Shown: positions 54,500 through 64,000 of the stretch, in pieces
Layout of the letters: each line of letters opens with the position of its first letter
Numbering within the stretch: position 1 is the first letter of the stretch
Assembly (NCBI GenBank): GCA_958450325.1
Contig: OY288251.1
Coordinates: 62,327,666-62,391,665, forward strand
DNA from: Agrostemma githago
Taxonomy: Eukaryota > Streptophyta > Magnoliopsida > Caryophyllales > Caryophyllaceae
Reading direction: 5' to 3'
Length of the DNA stretch: 64,000 nucleotides
Position numbers and translations under genes: made by a program
Notes under the pieces: model-generated
What the model saw: the letters and a program-made list of their open reading frames with translations, nothing else
Told to the model about the DNA's origin: nothing
Database searches by the model: none

Positions 54500-56008
54500 A
54501 TGGCAGGAAGAAGGAATCCACCCCGGAACAACAACAGGAACAGGAATGCAAGGCAGCCAGCTGTTCAGCCAGTGCCAGGTTATGAAGAAATTGTGTGCAG
54601 GGACGAGGCCCAGAGAGCTCGTTTGGTTGAATTGATACCTAGGTCGATGGAAGCTACCCGGTGCTGCTCGTCACAATTTACAATCGAGCTCGGTTTGAAT
54701 GAGCAATTATTGCACCTCTTGTCCATGACCGGATTCGGTGGCTTATGGACACTACGTGAGTTATCTTACCGAGTACTCACTTTAGAATTCTTAAGTTCAT
54801 TTGAGTTTGTTAGACGAGATAACATGATATCCTTTCGGTTGAACAATGAGAAGCATTCCATCCCCCTTAGTGCTTTATCCGAGTGTCTCAGGCTTACCTC
54901 TAACCCGAATGAAGACATCCTAGACATACCCGAGAGTTCGAAAGCACCTCCCTACTTCCACTTATTTTCGGACCGTCGTGCAAGTGTCACCGCTATGGCA
55001 CTCAATGCCATCCCACACCCTACTATCCGCCTCTTCTTGCGGATTTTGAGTCATGTGGTTTTTCCACGCTCCGACATGAGTAAACTCCACTCATTGGAGG
55101 TGTTGATTCTAGGACACTACCTGAACCCCTTTAGGAAATCCCTAAAGGCATTCAATGCACCCGGTATGATTTGTGTCGGCATCGAGCGCCAGATCAGTGG
55201 ATCTGGACCGCTCGGTTGTGGAGCCATTGTCACCGCGCTAGCAAAGCGCTATATTATGGGTTTTGGGGAAACAGTCACTTTTGAGAGTCTCACCGACCGA
55301 GTCCCCTTGCTAGACCGTAGCTACCTCTTCTCCACTTTGAAGTGGATTCGGGGCAATCCCCCGGAGTTTAAGTGGCGCGTCCGTGACAAGATTTGGATGA
55401 AACTTCCGGTTGTCGAAGGGACAATCCTACCACCACTCCTCGCCTTGCAACCCACTCCCGCAGGCGAGGACACACCCGACCCGCCGAGCTACCTCATTCC
55501 CGAGGAGCTCTTCATTTATGACGAGGGCGTTCAACCCCCTCGACGTAGGGTTCGTGTAGAGATTGAACCCGATGAGACCGAGCCCCCCAGGGCCACACAC
55601 ACACACACCCCGACTTTCCCGTTCCAGACTCCGGGTGCCGAGTTTCTGCACCCGTATCCGTTTATGTATGATCCAGTTTACGAGCACCAGCGACGGGTAC
55701 ACGAGGGGATTAACCAGAGCATCGTCAACCGGGAGATCCACGAGTTCATGCTTACTCAAGGAATCTCGACGCCTCAGCACCCGTCTTACTGGAGAGGTCC
55801 GGGAGATACTAGTGGTATTTTCCACGATTATGGGGTTGATCCAGCTGCTTGGGGTCCGGACTACGGCCACACCTACGGCGGCCTAGGAGCACAGTGGTTG
55901 AGGGACTTGCGACAGTCGGGTCAACAGGGTGGTACTGGCAGCTCAGGCCAGGGCGATACTGGAGCCGGTCCATCTGGGACCGGTGGAGATGATGAGATGG
56001 CTTATTAG
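54500..56008 (+). CDS. Athila third ORF (ATHILA ORF-1/env-position protein), 502 aa
   Basis: I choose the ATG at 54500 (MAGRRNPPRNNN) because the earlier in-frame start lies in AT-rich leader sequence. Basic R/N-rich N-terminus, then the plant-transposon region (RLVELIPRSMEATRCCSSQF, LTLEFLSSFEFVRRDNMISF, RLNNEKHSIPLSALSECLRL, HPTIRLFLRILSHVVFPRSD), a Pro/Thr-rich segment with a THTHTPTFPF stretch, and a Gly/Ser-rich tail. It lies where env would be, but I see no signal peptide or C-terminal membrane segment. The family's function is not established. The frame is intact. Confidence 0.82.
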   Translation: MAGRRNPPRNNNRNRNARQPAVQPVPGYEEIVCRDEAQRARLVELIPRSMEATRCCSSQFTIELGLNEQLLHLLSMTGFGGLWTLRELSYRVLTLEFLSSFEFVRRDNMISFRLNNEKHSIPLSALSECLRLTSNPNEDILDIPESSKAPPYFHLFSDRRASVTAMALNAIPHPTIRLFLRILSHVVFPRSDMSKLHSLEVLILGHYLNPFRKSLKAFNAPGMICVGIERQISGSGPLGCGAIVTALAKRYIMGFGETVTFESLTDRVPLLDRSYLFSTLKWIRGNPPEFKWRVRDKIWMKLPVVEGTILPPLLALQPTPAGEDTPDPPSYLIPEELFIYDEGVQPPRRRVRVEIEPDETEPPRATHTHTPTFPFQTPGAEFLHPYPFMYDPVYEHQRRVHEGINQSIVNREIHEFMLTQGISTPQHPSYWRGPGDTSGIFHDYGVDPAAWGPDYGHTYGGLGAQWLRDLRQSGQQGGTGSSGQGDTGAGPSGTGGDDEMAY

Positions 56009-57705
56009 CCGGTTTGGGGGAGCTACCATTGTATATACGGTACTTTCTTTCCTTTTTATTTCTGTTTTTATTGCTTTCCTAGATTTTTTTTACTTTCCCT
56101 TTAGTCGAGTTGTCCTTAGGATTGGCTGTGGATTTGTTTGTCATATATGCTGTAGAGTCACATTGAGGACACTGTGACATTTAGGTTTGGGGGAGAATTT
56201 GTGTGTTTTTGTGTGCTTCTATTTTCTTTTGTGTGCTTTCAAAAATTCTAAAAATCCAAAAAAAAAGTGAAAAATCAAAAAAATTCAAAAAGATTTTATT
56301 TTTGTGTGTCTTGTGTCCGGTGTGAAACATGCAAAACGGCGATGATGACAATGCGTTTTACTTGATTTTTCCTAATTGACAGCTGACTCCGTACCTGAAT
56401 GCATGTAATACTTGAGATGAGATGATTTTAATTTGATTACCTATTAAACTATTAATTGCCAAATGAGTAAATTTGACCATTTTGTCGGCAAACCACAAAA
56501 ATTCTGAGAATTTAGAGCTTCCTTGGCCAGTAACATCTATAACTGGTCTCATTTATAATTAGGAATTGAGTGGTTTCTCCTTATGGAATGTGTAACGTTA
56601 ATTTGCATAAATATGACATCCGTCTCTTGATATTGAATACGTGTTTGGTTTAAGGAGGAGGTACATGAGGAAAGGCATTTCTGTTTTTGATGAGCTCCAC
56701 ATAGCCAAACGACCCATTTTTACTACCCTGTAGATTTAGGTCAGTTTCCCTTTGTTCAGCCCGTTTCAGCTGTTGTAAGCTTGTTTTCATGATTTTTATA
56801 TCAGTTAGCTACAACCCAGAATAACCTACCTTACCTGGACAGTTGCAGTGAACGTAATTGGAATCACCATGATCATATTTTGGGATTTTTACATCTTTTG
56901 GATCGTAGTGTGTAATATTATTGTGCGACCTTGTATTCGCCTTCCCCTTGTCTGAATTGAAAAAAATATAGAAGCATGAAAAAGAAAGAAAAAGAAAAAA
57001 AAATGGAGTTAGAAAAAGAAAAAAATTCCAAGAAAAGAAAAACATATATGCTTCTTATAATATTTTGGGGAACGGTCGAGATGTTGAAACTAGAATCGAA
57101 TTATAATTAGGAGGATGGCAAAATTCCCTCCTATGCTCTTTTGAGTCTTATTTCTAGTTAGTAGCCAGAATTCACAGTTGAGATTTTTGGATGGATAGTT
57201 TTTATTGTGTAGCTGCGACTACTGGTCTTAGCCCCACATTTCCATACGTGCTTTAAGCACAGTCCATTTTACTCCCTCACATATAGGCCACCCCTTGTAA
57301 GTCCTTGGCATGTACTATGGTCCTGATCGGTGGAACACGTATTTGATTGGGGAGATTGATTTCATATTCAACTGCATGCATATTTCATAAGTCGAGTGAG
57401 TGTCTTTATTCTTTCCTATCTTCGCATATATAATTACCCGTGCTTATGAGTGTCGAGCGACAACCGTAAGGAAGTCCGACATTATTGGTCTTGCAAGATT
57501 GAAAGTTTGGCAAGCAATGGTTTGATTATGGCATGATTATTGATCTCGTTGCATTCTTGAGCATAACGTGTTTTCTCGTCGGTCTTAGTCGATTTTAGGA
57601 GAATGATTGTAATTCAGCTCTGAGTCGTGTTTCACATCACTTGTCCTCGTTTGTATATATTAGTTGTTTGCTTGAGGACAAGCAAAGGTTTGGTTTGGGG
57701 GAGTT
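56009..57705 (+). other. 3' untranslated region of Athila E
   Basis: No gene. Two polypurine-like tracts: GGTTTGGGGGAGAATTTG near 56188 and the functional one GGTTTGGGGGAGTT ending at 57705, preceded by TTGAGGACAAGCAAAGGTT, which is usual in Athila elements. Purine-rich runs at 56245-56300 and 56960-57045. Confidence 0.7.
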
Positions 57706-59052
57706 TGATCAACATATTTTATATCGTATTTTATTGTCCCCGACAACCGTTTTTAAGCTTTTCTTCTTCCATAATTATATGTTTAATGTCGATTTCTATT
57801 AGAAAGTCGATACTGTCGGTTCTCGTGCTATTTTGCAGGTTAAGTGCAATTTCGAACATATTTAGGAGTGATAGTCCAGATAACCGAGACGAGGACGAAG
57901 GACGAGGAAGAAAACGAAAAAGCCGAGAAGCAAATGAAGAGCTCAGCAGCACCCACTCGATCGAGTGGTGCTAAGCACTCGATCGAGTGCCGATTTTCGT
58001 GATAAACCAGGCTACAGATACGGATCCACTCGATCGAGTGCACGCATGTACTCGATCGAGTGCCTCGCATTCAGGCCGCAAATTGGATTTTCTTTTATTT
58101 AGAATTTTGGGCCTGCTTTGTAAGTCCAACTGAATTCCTTTAAATCAGTTGGAGGAGGATTGTCAGACTCACTTTTTACTTTTGATTTTTGATTTCGATC
58201 ACAAAAACATTACGTTAGTTTTGGCTAGAATAGAAGTCACGTTCATTCCGCTTTTCCTTCGCAAGATTCATCGTATTTTGTTCTTCCCTTTTCAGATCTC
58301 AAATTCTTCGGTATCGCTACTTTAATTTTGATTTTAATTTTAATTTCAATTCTCTAGTTTAATTCTTGTCTTAATTCACCCTTAGTTTTCGTAGTTATCT
58401 GATTTCAGTCTCGTAGTTTGATTTGATTCGCATCCATCATGGTTAATTGCAATTCACATTCCGTTAGTTTATTTACGATTATTATGAGTAGCTAATTTCT
58501 ATCTAGGGTTTGAGGGGATCGATGGGTGTTAATTAGGTTATAGAAAAATTGACCTGTCTCTGATCATATGAACTGTCGCCTGAATGTTGTTTTAGTTCTG
58601 ATTGATTAATTACTGGCCAGGATTAATTAGTTAGTATCACAATTAGGACTTTTCGCCGACCGGGTTAAGGACTAATTAGGTCACGACATTTTGGGTAGAC
58701 TAGCTTAATTCTAGCGACCGCAGGTTAAGTTTAGTTCTAAAGTTTGTAGTAGTACCGACCGGACCTACACCTTAGACAGTTCGATTATTGACCTGTTAGT
58801 TGACTCCCTGACCTGACTGAGATTCATTGTGAACCTGAGACCCTAGACCTTTTTTATTATTGATTTATCCTATAGCAGTTAGTTGTTAGTCCACTTAAAA
58901 CAAACTGAAAAACAGTGACCTGCAATCTTTAGTCTAGACCTTAGAGCAAGTATTTGAGTCCCGTCTCCTTGAGGTTCGACCCCTACTTCATTATCTACAT
59001 TAGTTAGTGAACCTTAGGGTATCTTTGATTAGGGATACGACTACCCCTGTTA
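57706..59052 (+). repeat. 3' LTR of Athila E
   Basis: Same four palindromes at 57955-57966, 57977-57988, 58028-58039 and 58050-58061. Differs from the 5' LTR at about eight positions. Confidence 0.9.
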
Positions 59053-59057
59053 ATATA

Positions 59058-59984
59058 CATAAGTAATTTAGTCATACAAATAAGCCTAAATATTTAAATA
59101 AGCAATTTATTAAATTACTAACATAATATACTTATATATAAGAAATGTTGTTAGAAGAAAAGTTTGGTTACCTTAATAGCTATTACGGAGTATTTATTAA
59201 CGTTATTAAGAAATAAAGGTCGATGGGGTCAATAATAACGTCTACGTTAGAAAAGTCGTCTTTTTCCTCTAAAGAAATTTTCGGGTCGAAATGATTTGAC
59301 CCAAATACGGTACTAGAAAAAGTAATTCTGTCAATTACTGGACAACTTCTCATTCCCGATGCTCCAATTATAGAAAAGGACGAGGGAGTAAATATAGTAT
59401 GTAGTACGGAGTAAGTAGTATAATAAGTAGAAGTAATAATACATAATATAGTACGGAGAGTATGTAGTAGTAGTGTGTAGTTGTAGTAGTAAGTACTCCG
59501 TATTTATAGTAGTAGTAAGTAGATAGGAATGTAGTATGTAGCGTAGGAATGTAAGTAGATAGGGTGAGTATGTAGGATTAGCTAGGATATGTGTAGAAAT
59601 AGTAAAGAGGGTAGGTGTGGAGGTGTAAGTGAGAGAGGGGGTATAGGGGTGAGAGAGTATAGTAATAGGTTAGGTGATTAGTGAGTATATAGGTTTATAC
59701 GTGGGAGTCAGTTAAGAGACCGAGTCTCGGTCCGCATCTCGTACAAACGTCTTTTTTTCTTAAAAAGTTGAAATATAAGACAACGAAATTAAAATAATGA
59801 AAACCGTAATATTTATTTTTAAAAAGAATTTTGTGAGACGGTAAGTAAAATAGACGGTAAATAGTATTATGGGACAAAAGTTATAAGTAATTATTATTTT
59901 AAAAATTCGATAAATTATTAAATTTTTACAAGACGAGAAAATGTCAAAATGACAGTTCATTACAAAAATATATTTTCGAGTTTT
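59058..59984. other. Second solo LTR, right part, no gene
   Basis: AT-rich continuation of the solo LTR after Athila E, with a GTAGTA-rich run at 59395-59560. No coding sequence recognised. Confidence 0.5.
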
Positions 59985-59994
59985 AAACTTTATT

Positions 59995-60669
59995 GGAAAA
60001 TTCTCATTTGTACCCTCTAAGTTTTCACTTTTCCCAGTTGTACCCCTGCGTATAAGCAATTCCCAACTGTACCCCTGAACTCTGTTAATTACTCTCAACC
60101 GTGACTAAACTAGAATTATAAACTAGAATTAGCCGTTAAGTATGGCTGTTAAGTGCCAACTTGGAGTCCTAATCTAATGACATGGCGAGTGACATGTCGG
60201 TCTAGTAGCCTTTTGGCCTTCGTTAATAAGTAATTACCCCTTCATTCTAATTTCGAGTTTTCGCCTCTTCGAAATCTACAACAACATGCAATAATAAGTG
60301 AGAAAAGCTATGATGATGATGATGATGATGATAGTACATAGAGGAAGAATGACAGATGATATGGTGATGATCAGTGAATTCGAACAAGGGAAGAAAGGAA
60401 GGAAGAGGAAGGGTTTATAGTCTGAAATTAGAATAAAGGGGTAATTAGGGATTAACGAAGGCCAAAAGGCTACTAGACCGACATGTCACTCGCCATGTCA
60501 TTAGATTAGGACTGCAAGTTGACACTTAACAGCAATACTTAACGGCTAATTCTAGTTTAGTCACGGTTGAGAGTAATTAACAGAGTTCGGGGGTACAGTT
60601 GGGAATTGCTTATACGCAGGGGTACAACTGGGAAAAGTGAAAACTTAGAGGGTACAAATGGGAATTTCC
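59995..60669. mobile_element. Mutator-like foldback MITE, 675 bp, with long inverted repeats
   Basis: Inverted arms of about 250 bp (59995-60257 and 60418-60669) begin GGAAAATTCTCATTTGTACC and its near inverse. A 10-bp duplication AAACTTTATT flanks it (59985-59994 and 60670-60679); 9-10 bp is typical of Mutator-like elements. The loop holds a GAT microsatellite. No transposase. Confidence 0.88.
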
Positions 60670-60861
60670 AAACTTTATTTAACGAAAGATAATTTTTTTT
60701 ATAATTCGATAAATAAATTCTCCTGTTTTTATAACGGAATAATTTTTAATTTAACGAAAATAAAATATTTTATTTACGAAAATAACTTTTCAAACGTTAA
60801 ACTTGGTTTAAAATAAATGTTTAAAATTTTAACACTTATTTGAAAAATATGGGATGTTACA

Positions 60862-61286
60862 CCGTATTACCTAACATACGGGATGGAAGCAGTCCAGCCA
60901 ATCGAGTTCGAAGTGTCGTCTCTCCGATCCTATTAGAAAGTTAAGTGCCTGAAGCTGATTGGGTCCGAGCACAGTATGACTCGCTAGTTCTATTAGACGA
61001 ACGGCGATCTCGTGCCCTCAATAATATTCAGATATATCAAAAAAGGATCCAGCGGGCCTTCAATAAACGGGTAAGGCCTAGAAAAATTAAGGAAGGGGAT
61101 TTGGTTCTCAAGTCCGTTCGAGCCTTATTACCAGTAGACCCGAGGGAAAAATTCAAACCCAATTGGGCCGGGCCATATTTGGTAAAAAAGATTCTATCAG
61201 GTGGAGCGGTGATGCTGACGGATCTGGACGGGAACAAGTTTGTCAACCCAAACAACCTGGATCAGCTAAAGCGTTACTACCCCTAA
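60862..61286 (+). pseudogene. Integrase C-terminus of element D
   Basis: Continues the integrase split at 44352: PYYLTYGMEAVQPIEFEV, a TAG near 60935 with a frame change, then an open stretch from 60945 ending PREKFKPNWAGPYLVKKILS and LDQLKRYYP before the stop. The GPY motif (WAGPYLV) is the normal end of Tat integrase. Confidence 0.85.
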
Positions 61287-61658
61287 CCTCTTTCTCAATG
61301 TCATTAGCAAAGTTTATCAAAACCATTTTTTTACATAAACTTTCGAAAAGCAAGTCAAATTATTTATTCTACCGTTGTAAACATCTTGAACCAATAGTTT
61401 GGGTGTATTTCGAGATTGCAAATTTATAAAAATCTAAACTACGTTTAGTTTGATTCCGCTAATTGTGGATACGTAGGTAGCCCCTAAAAGGGTACAGCCA
61501 CTGCAATCGAAAAAAAACAGGAACAATTAACTAAAAAAATTCCTTTATTTATTACTAAAAACCCGATAAACACGGGAAATTACAAATTGCAAAAAATTCA
61601 AAAATTCAAAAAAAAGCACACGACACTATAAATAAATAGTAATAATACTTAAATAATA
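61287..61658 (+). other. Spacer after pol of element D
   Basis: Contains GGATACGTAGGTAGCCCC near 61468. No gene. Confidence 0.4.
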
Positions 61659-61866
61659 CTCCCTCCAAGTTCCTATTATTGTCCAAAAAGGTTTTGGGGT
61701 GAAAAATAAGGAAGGAGAAATGAGTGGTTGAAAAAAGAAGGAAGAAGAGAGGGAAATGGGAGAGTAATTGTGAACCACACATTGATGACCTAAAAAGGAA
61801 AGTGGGACAAAAATCAAACTCAGCCCAAAAAAAAAAAGTGGGACAATAATAGGAACTCGGAAGGAG
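61659..61866. mobile_element. Stowaway MITE, 208 bp
   Basis: CTCCCTCCAAGTTCCTATTA at the left and its near inverse at the right, flanked by TA on both sides (61657-61658 and 61867-61868). The CTCCCTCC end is typical of Stowaway/mariner MITEs. Confidence 0.85.
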
Positions 61867-62225
61867 TAAAAACTAAGAACTAGGTCTTTAGGGCATCTTG
61901 CCCTTGGCCTCTTTGGCCGTCCACTGGCGACGACGCGGAGGCGAGCGCTCCCGAATCACCACGGGAACCTCCTTGGCCCGGACTCGTTTCTTCGAACTCG
62001 AGTCCTCAATCACTTCAACTGGCCCAAGTCGGTCCCTTACCCGTTCCGGCAACCGATCGTGAGGGCCCAGTCGGTCTCGGGCCGCCAGTCTTGGCCCAAG
62101 CCTTCTCTCCAACTCACTCTGTGGGCTTAGCCGCCCCGTGAGCCGCTAGCACCGACCTCTTTAGCTCGAGTCTTAGTTTTTGACTTAAGACCCGGCTCCA
62201 ATCGGACAAGGGTAGCAGGAGTCTC
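61867..62225 (-). other. Region after the antisense gene, with an Arg/Pro-rich frame
   Basis: A minus-strand frame at 61888-62112 (LAARDRLGPHDRLPERVRD and on to ERSPPRRRQW) is in another frame than the antisense gene. It may be its former basic tail cut off by a frameshift, or chance. Confidence 0.35.
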
Positions 62226-63664
62226 TCATTCGTCAAAGAAACCTATGTTGTCTTTCACCGTCTCTCGGTGAACCAGGTCGAAAGTCTCATCAACCTTCAA
62301 AGCTTTACGGGCCTCCTCCGACTCCTCGAAAGTCCATTTCCGATATGATTCCGAAACCCAAACGGATTGGCAAGGGCGGGATATGGTCCACATGGCATGG
62401 GTAAACCAGCATTGTAGCCACGTGTCACACAAAGCGTCCGTTAATTGGAGCGAAACACTGATAATTGCTTCAGTCTCGGGGATTCGCTGAGACGAACCGA
62501 ACTGCTTCAGAATGTGGTCCAGGTAAATATGGACGGTCCAGTCCAGTGACAGGATCACCAGGTAGCGAGCTTTGTCCCTCTTGGCTAGCCCCGTCAATTT
62601 TGAGAGGAACCACCAAGCAATGGTCCACCAAATCAAGGGCCCACCATGGAATTTTAGCTCCTCGTCCCAATAAGCTCGGTTTATGTAGTGACTCGAGCTT
62701 ATCCGTCGTCTCCTTGAGCTAATCTGGCTGCTGCGATAATTGAATACACTCATAGGGGGCTCTATGATCGACAAACGCTCGAATAGCCAAATCTGATAAG
62801 AAAGAAAACGAATTTTCGTAAGCAAAGTTTGGGTTCGTTGGCGAGCACTCGATCGAGTGTCACGCCTGACTCGATCGAGTGGTCCATCTGAAAGCAAACA
62901 GGCGATCTTTATCGAAGTCACTCGATCGAGTGACGGGTCTACTCGATCGAGTGACGGGTCTACTCGATCGAGTGGCCCCTGTGCGTCAGAATTTCGCGTA
63001 AAATTAAACGCGAGACGTATACCTGCAAAAGACGAATGCTCCCAGTCAGTTGACGGTCTGGGTCAACTCTTTTAGCGCCAAGACCCATGATGATCTCCCC
63101 TGTGGCCAACCAAGCCGGGTTGTGACCCGTCTCCATTTGATCAACTATTCCAATCAGCCTAATCTGACCCAAGCACAAGTCAGCTTCCATCTTTCCCTCA
63201 AAGACATATCGATGCAGCATGCAAAAGGCAAAAGCCCTACGCCTATGAGTGGGAGTAACTCTTACACCACCGGTATTCATGAATTTATCGGCCAGGTCAA
63301 ACAAAGAAACAGAATCTCCCCGCACCATACAGTCCGTCTCAGCATGGGACAAACCAAGAAAATCCCTCAACCTCCTCCTTGGATCAGGGTAAAACGGAGG
63401 AATAGCAGGACGACCATTAGGGCACCAACCGCCCACAACTGCAATTTCTTCAGGGAGAGGACATACTTCTCCTCGAGAATACGCGAAAACATGATGGGTA
63501 GTATCCCAAAAAGTTAGGCAAGCATCTAGAAAGTGCGAATCAACCCTAAGACGTTGAAGCGGGAATAGAGCAGTAATTCCCATCTGGGTCAGTTGAACTT
63601 TTTCTTCGTCCCGAAAATACTGGGACCACGCCAAAAGCATTATAGTCAAATTCTCGATACCCAT
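62226..63664 (-). CDS. Antisense gene (aORF) of Tat element D, plant-mobile-domain-like, two exons, 402 aa
   Basis: Exon 1 63664-63023 (214 codons) and exon 2 62792-62226 (188 codons and stop), with a phase-0 intron 62793-63022 (donor TTGCAG|GTATAC, acceptor CTTATCAG|ATTTGG). I start at the ATG 63664 (MGIENLTIMLLAWSQYF). Features: LDACLTFWDTTHHVFAYSRG, EVCPLPEEIAVVGGWCPNG, then across the splice GSIRLLQ|IWLFERLSII, which restores the GSxxLLQxWxxERL pattern of plant mobile domain proteins. Extra ORFs between integrase and the 3' LTR, sense or antisense, are known in Tat elements; their role is unknown. A TATA box lies at 63755-63764. There is no internal stop although the sense gag-pol of D is badly broken. 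Confidence 0.75.
62847..62973. repeat. Palindrome cluster inside the aORF intron
   Basis: ACTCGATCGAGT at 62847-62858, 62869-62880, 62920-62931, 62941-62952 and 62962-62973. The last two are part of a tandem 21-bp unit (ACTCGATCGAGTGACGGGTCT). All lie in the 230-bp intron. Confidence 0.88.
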
Positions 63665-63754
63665 AGCAGATACTTTTTCTTGAAAGACTAAAAGATTTTG
63701 AGAAAAGAGAAGCAAATTTGGGTTGAGATGCTGAAAATTGAAGCAGGGAGCCCT

Positions 63755-63764
63755 CTATTTATAA
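63755..63764 (-). promoter_or_regulatory. TATA box of the antisense gene
   Basis: TTATAAATAG on the minus strand about 90 bases before the ATG at 63664, followed by a C-rich leader (GGGCTCCCTGC). Confidence 0.6.
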
Positions 63765-64000
63765 TAAGGAAATCCTGTTAGCATCCCTAACTGCCTTAGG
63801 AATAGGAATTTTGTTAATGCCTCCTTGAGCCCACGCGGGCCCGACCCAAGGCTTCAAAACCCTTTTTTCGAATCTGATACAGGAAACGAGTCATCCCGAG
63901 CATTCCTATTTTCAAAAAAAATTCAAAACTTTCAAAATGTTCGAAAAATCAAATTTTTATTTCCCCAGCGTGAGTCAGTGTTTCACCTACATGTTACATA
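63765..64000. other. Upstream region of the antisense gene, to the window edge
   Basis: No coding sequence. Presumably leads to the 3' LTR of element D, which is not in the window. Confidence 0.4.

Larger units (their letters stand above)
46151..59052 (+). mobile_element. Athila element E, 12.9 kb, full length and young
   Basis: LTRs 46151-47496 (1346 bp) and 57706-59052 (1347 bp) run TGATCAACA...CCCCTGTCA (the 3' copy ends TTA). A perfect 5-bp duplication ATATA lies at 46146-46150 and 59053-59057. I count seven substitutions and one single-base indel between the LTRs, so insertion is recent. Primer site, gag, pol, a third ORF and a polypurine tract (GGTTTGGGGGAGTT, ending 57705) come in the standard Athila order. 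Confidence 0.93.
44353..60861 (-). mobile_element. Second solo LTR, Tekay-like, with nested Athila element and foldback MITE
   Basis: The ends are TGTAACAACCC and GGGATGTTACA. It lies inside the integrase reading frame of D. The flank is GCCGT at the left and CCGTA at the right; loss of one G would explain the imperfect 5-bp duplication. Without the Athila element (46151-59052 plus TSD) and the MITE (59995-60669 plus TSD) about 2.92 kb remain, nearly the length of the solo LTR at 1605-4512. No coding sequence of its own. The strand (minus) is a weak inference from CACAATTTTATTTTATTTTG and GGTTGCTGTCCCGCTCAGCG being read on the minus strand. Confidence 0.7.

Noticed and set aside
62226..62921. 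The second antisense exon as a separate gene starting near 62921
   Set aside because: Its first 43 codons are translated palindromes; splicing at 63022/62793 joins two halves of one recognisable domain.

Overview
The window is transposon-packed plant nuclear DNA. I see no complete host gene and no tRNA or rRNA gene. Lineage calls rest on LTR ends, primer-binding sites (PBS), target-site duplications (TSDs) and protein motifs read by eye. The mix of Athila, Tat, CRM-like and Tekay-like Ty3/gypsy elements, CACTA, Mutator-like, Harbinger and Stowaway elements fits a eudicot with a large repetitive genome. I cannot name the species; Caryophyllales is only a guess.

Left part (1-34090): one nest. 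The outermost element is a minus-strand, non-coding Tat-like retroelement (here 'T'; 4521-34090, 5' LTR 33493-34090). Its 3' LTR is cut by an Athila-type LTR that enters from the left edge (1-1604 plus 4513-4520). That LTR is itself split by a 2.9 kb solo LTR (1605-4512, TSD GCGCA). T is split by a 22 kb CACTA element (5080-27350, TSD TTC). The left arm of the CACTA holds a rearranged pile of CRM-like chromoviruses (families A, B and C, 5173-18391). Its right arm holds fragments of host genes (PNO1-like, lectin receptor kinase, polygalacturonase with introns, LepA/EF4 and two unrecognised pieces) and three long elements inserted in (TA)n tracts. The rest of T is a 76-bp satellite array, other tandem repeats and a recurrent hairpin.

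Right part (34925-64000): a plus-strand Tat element (here 'D') with a 2.47 kb 5' LTR, a decayed gag-pol with an archaeal-type second RNase H, and an intact-looking antisense gene (aORF) with one intron and its own TATA box. The 3' LTR lies beyond the window. The integrase of D is split by a second 2.9 kb solo LTR (44353-60861). That LTR is split by a young, nearly intact Athila element (here 'E'; 46151-59052, TSD ATATA, LTRs about 99.4% identical by eye) and by a Mutator-like foldback MITE (59995-60669, 10-bp TSD).

The most unusual signal is a recurring design: dense clusters of short DNA palindromes next to the promoters of unrelated retroelements. ACTCGATCGAGT and close variants occur about 37 times: in both LTRs of E, in the LTR of D just upstream of TATA, in the gag-pol linker coding sequence of E, just before the third ORF of E, and inside the intron of the antisense gene of D. 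The left Athila LTR has a different palindrome (core CGGGTGAAATTTCACCCG) in the corresponding place. The LTR of T has alternating TGACATCA/TGATGTCA sites just upstream of its TATA box. I infer a common cis-regulatory function, but nothing here proves it.
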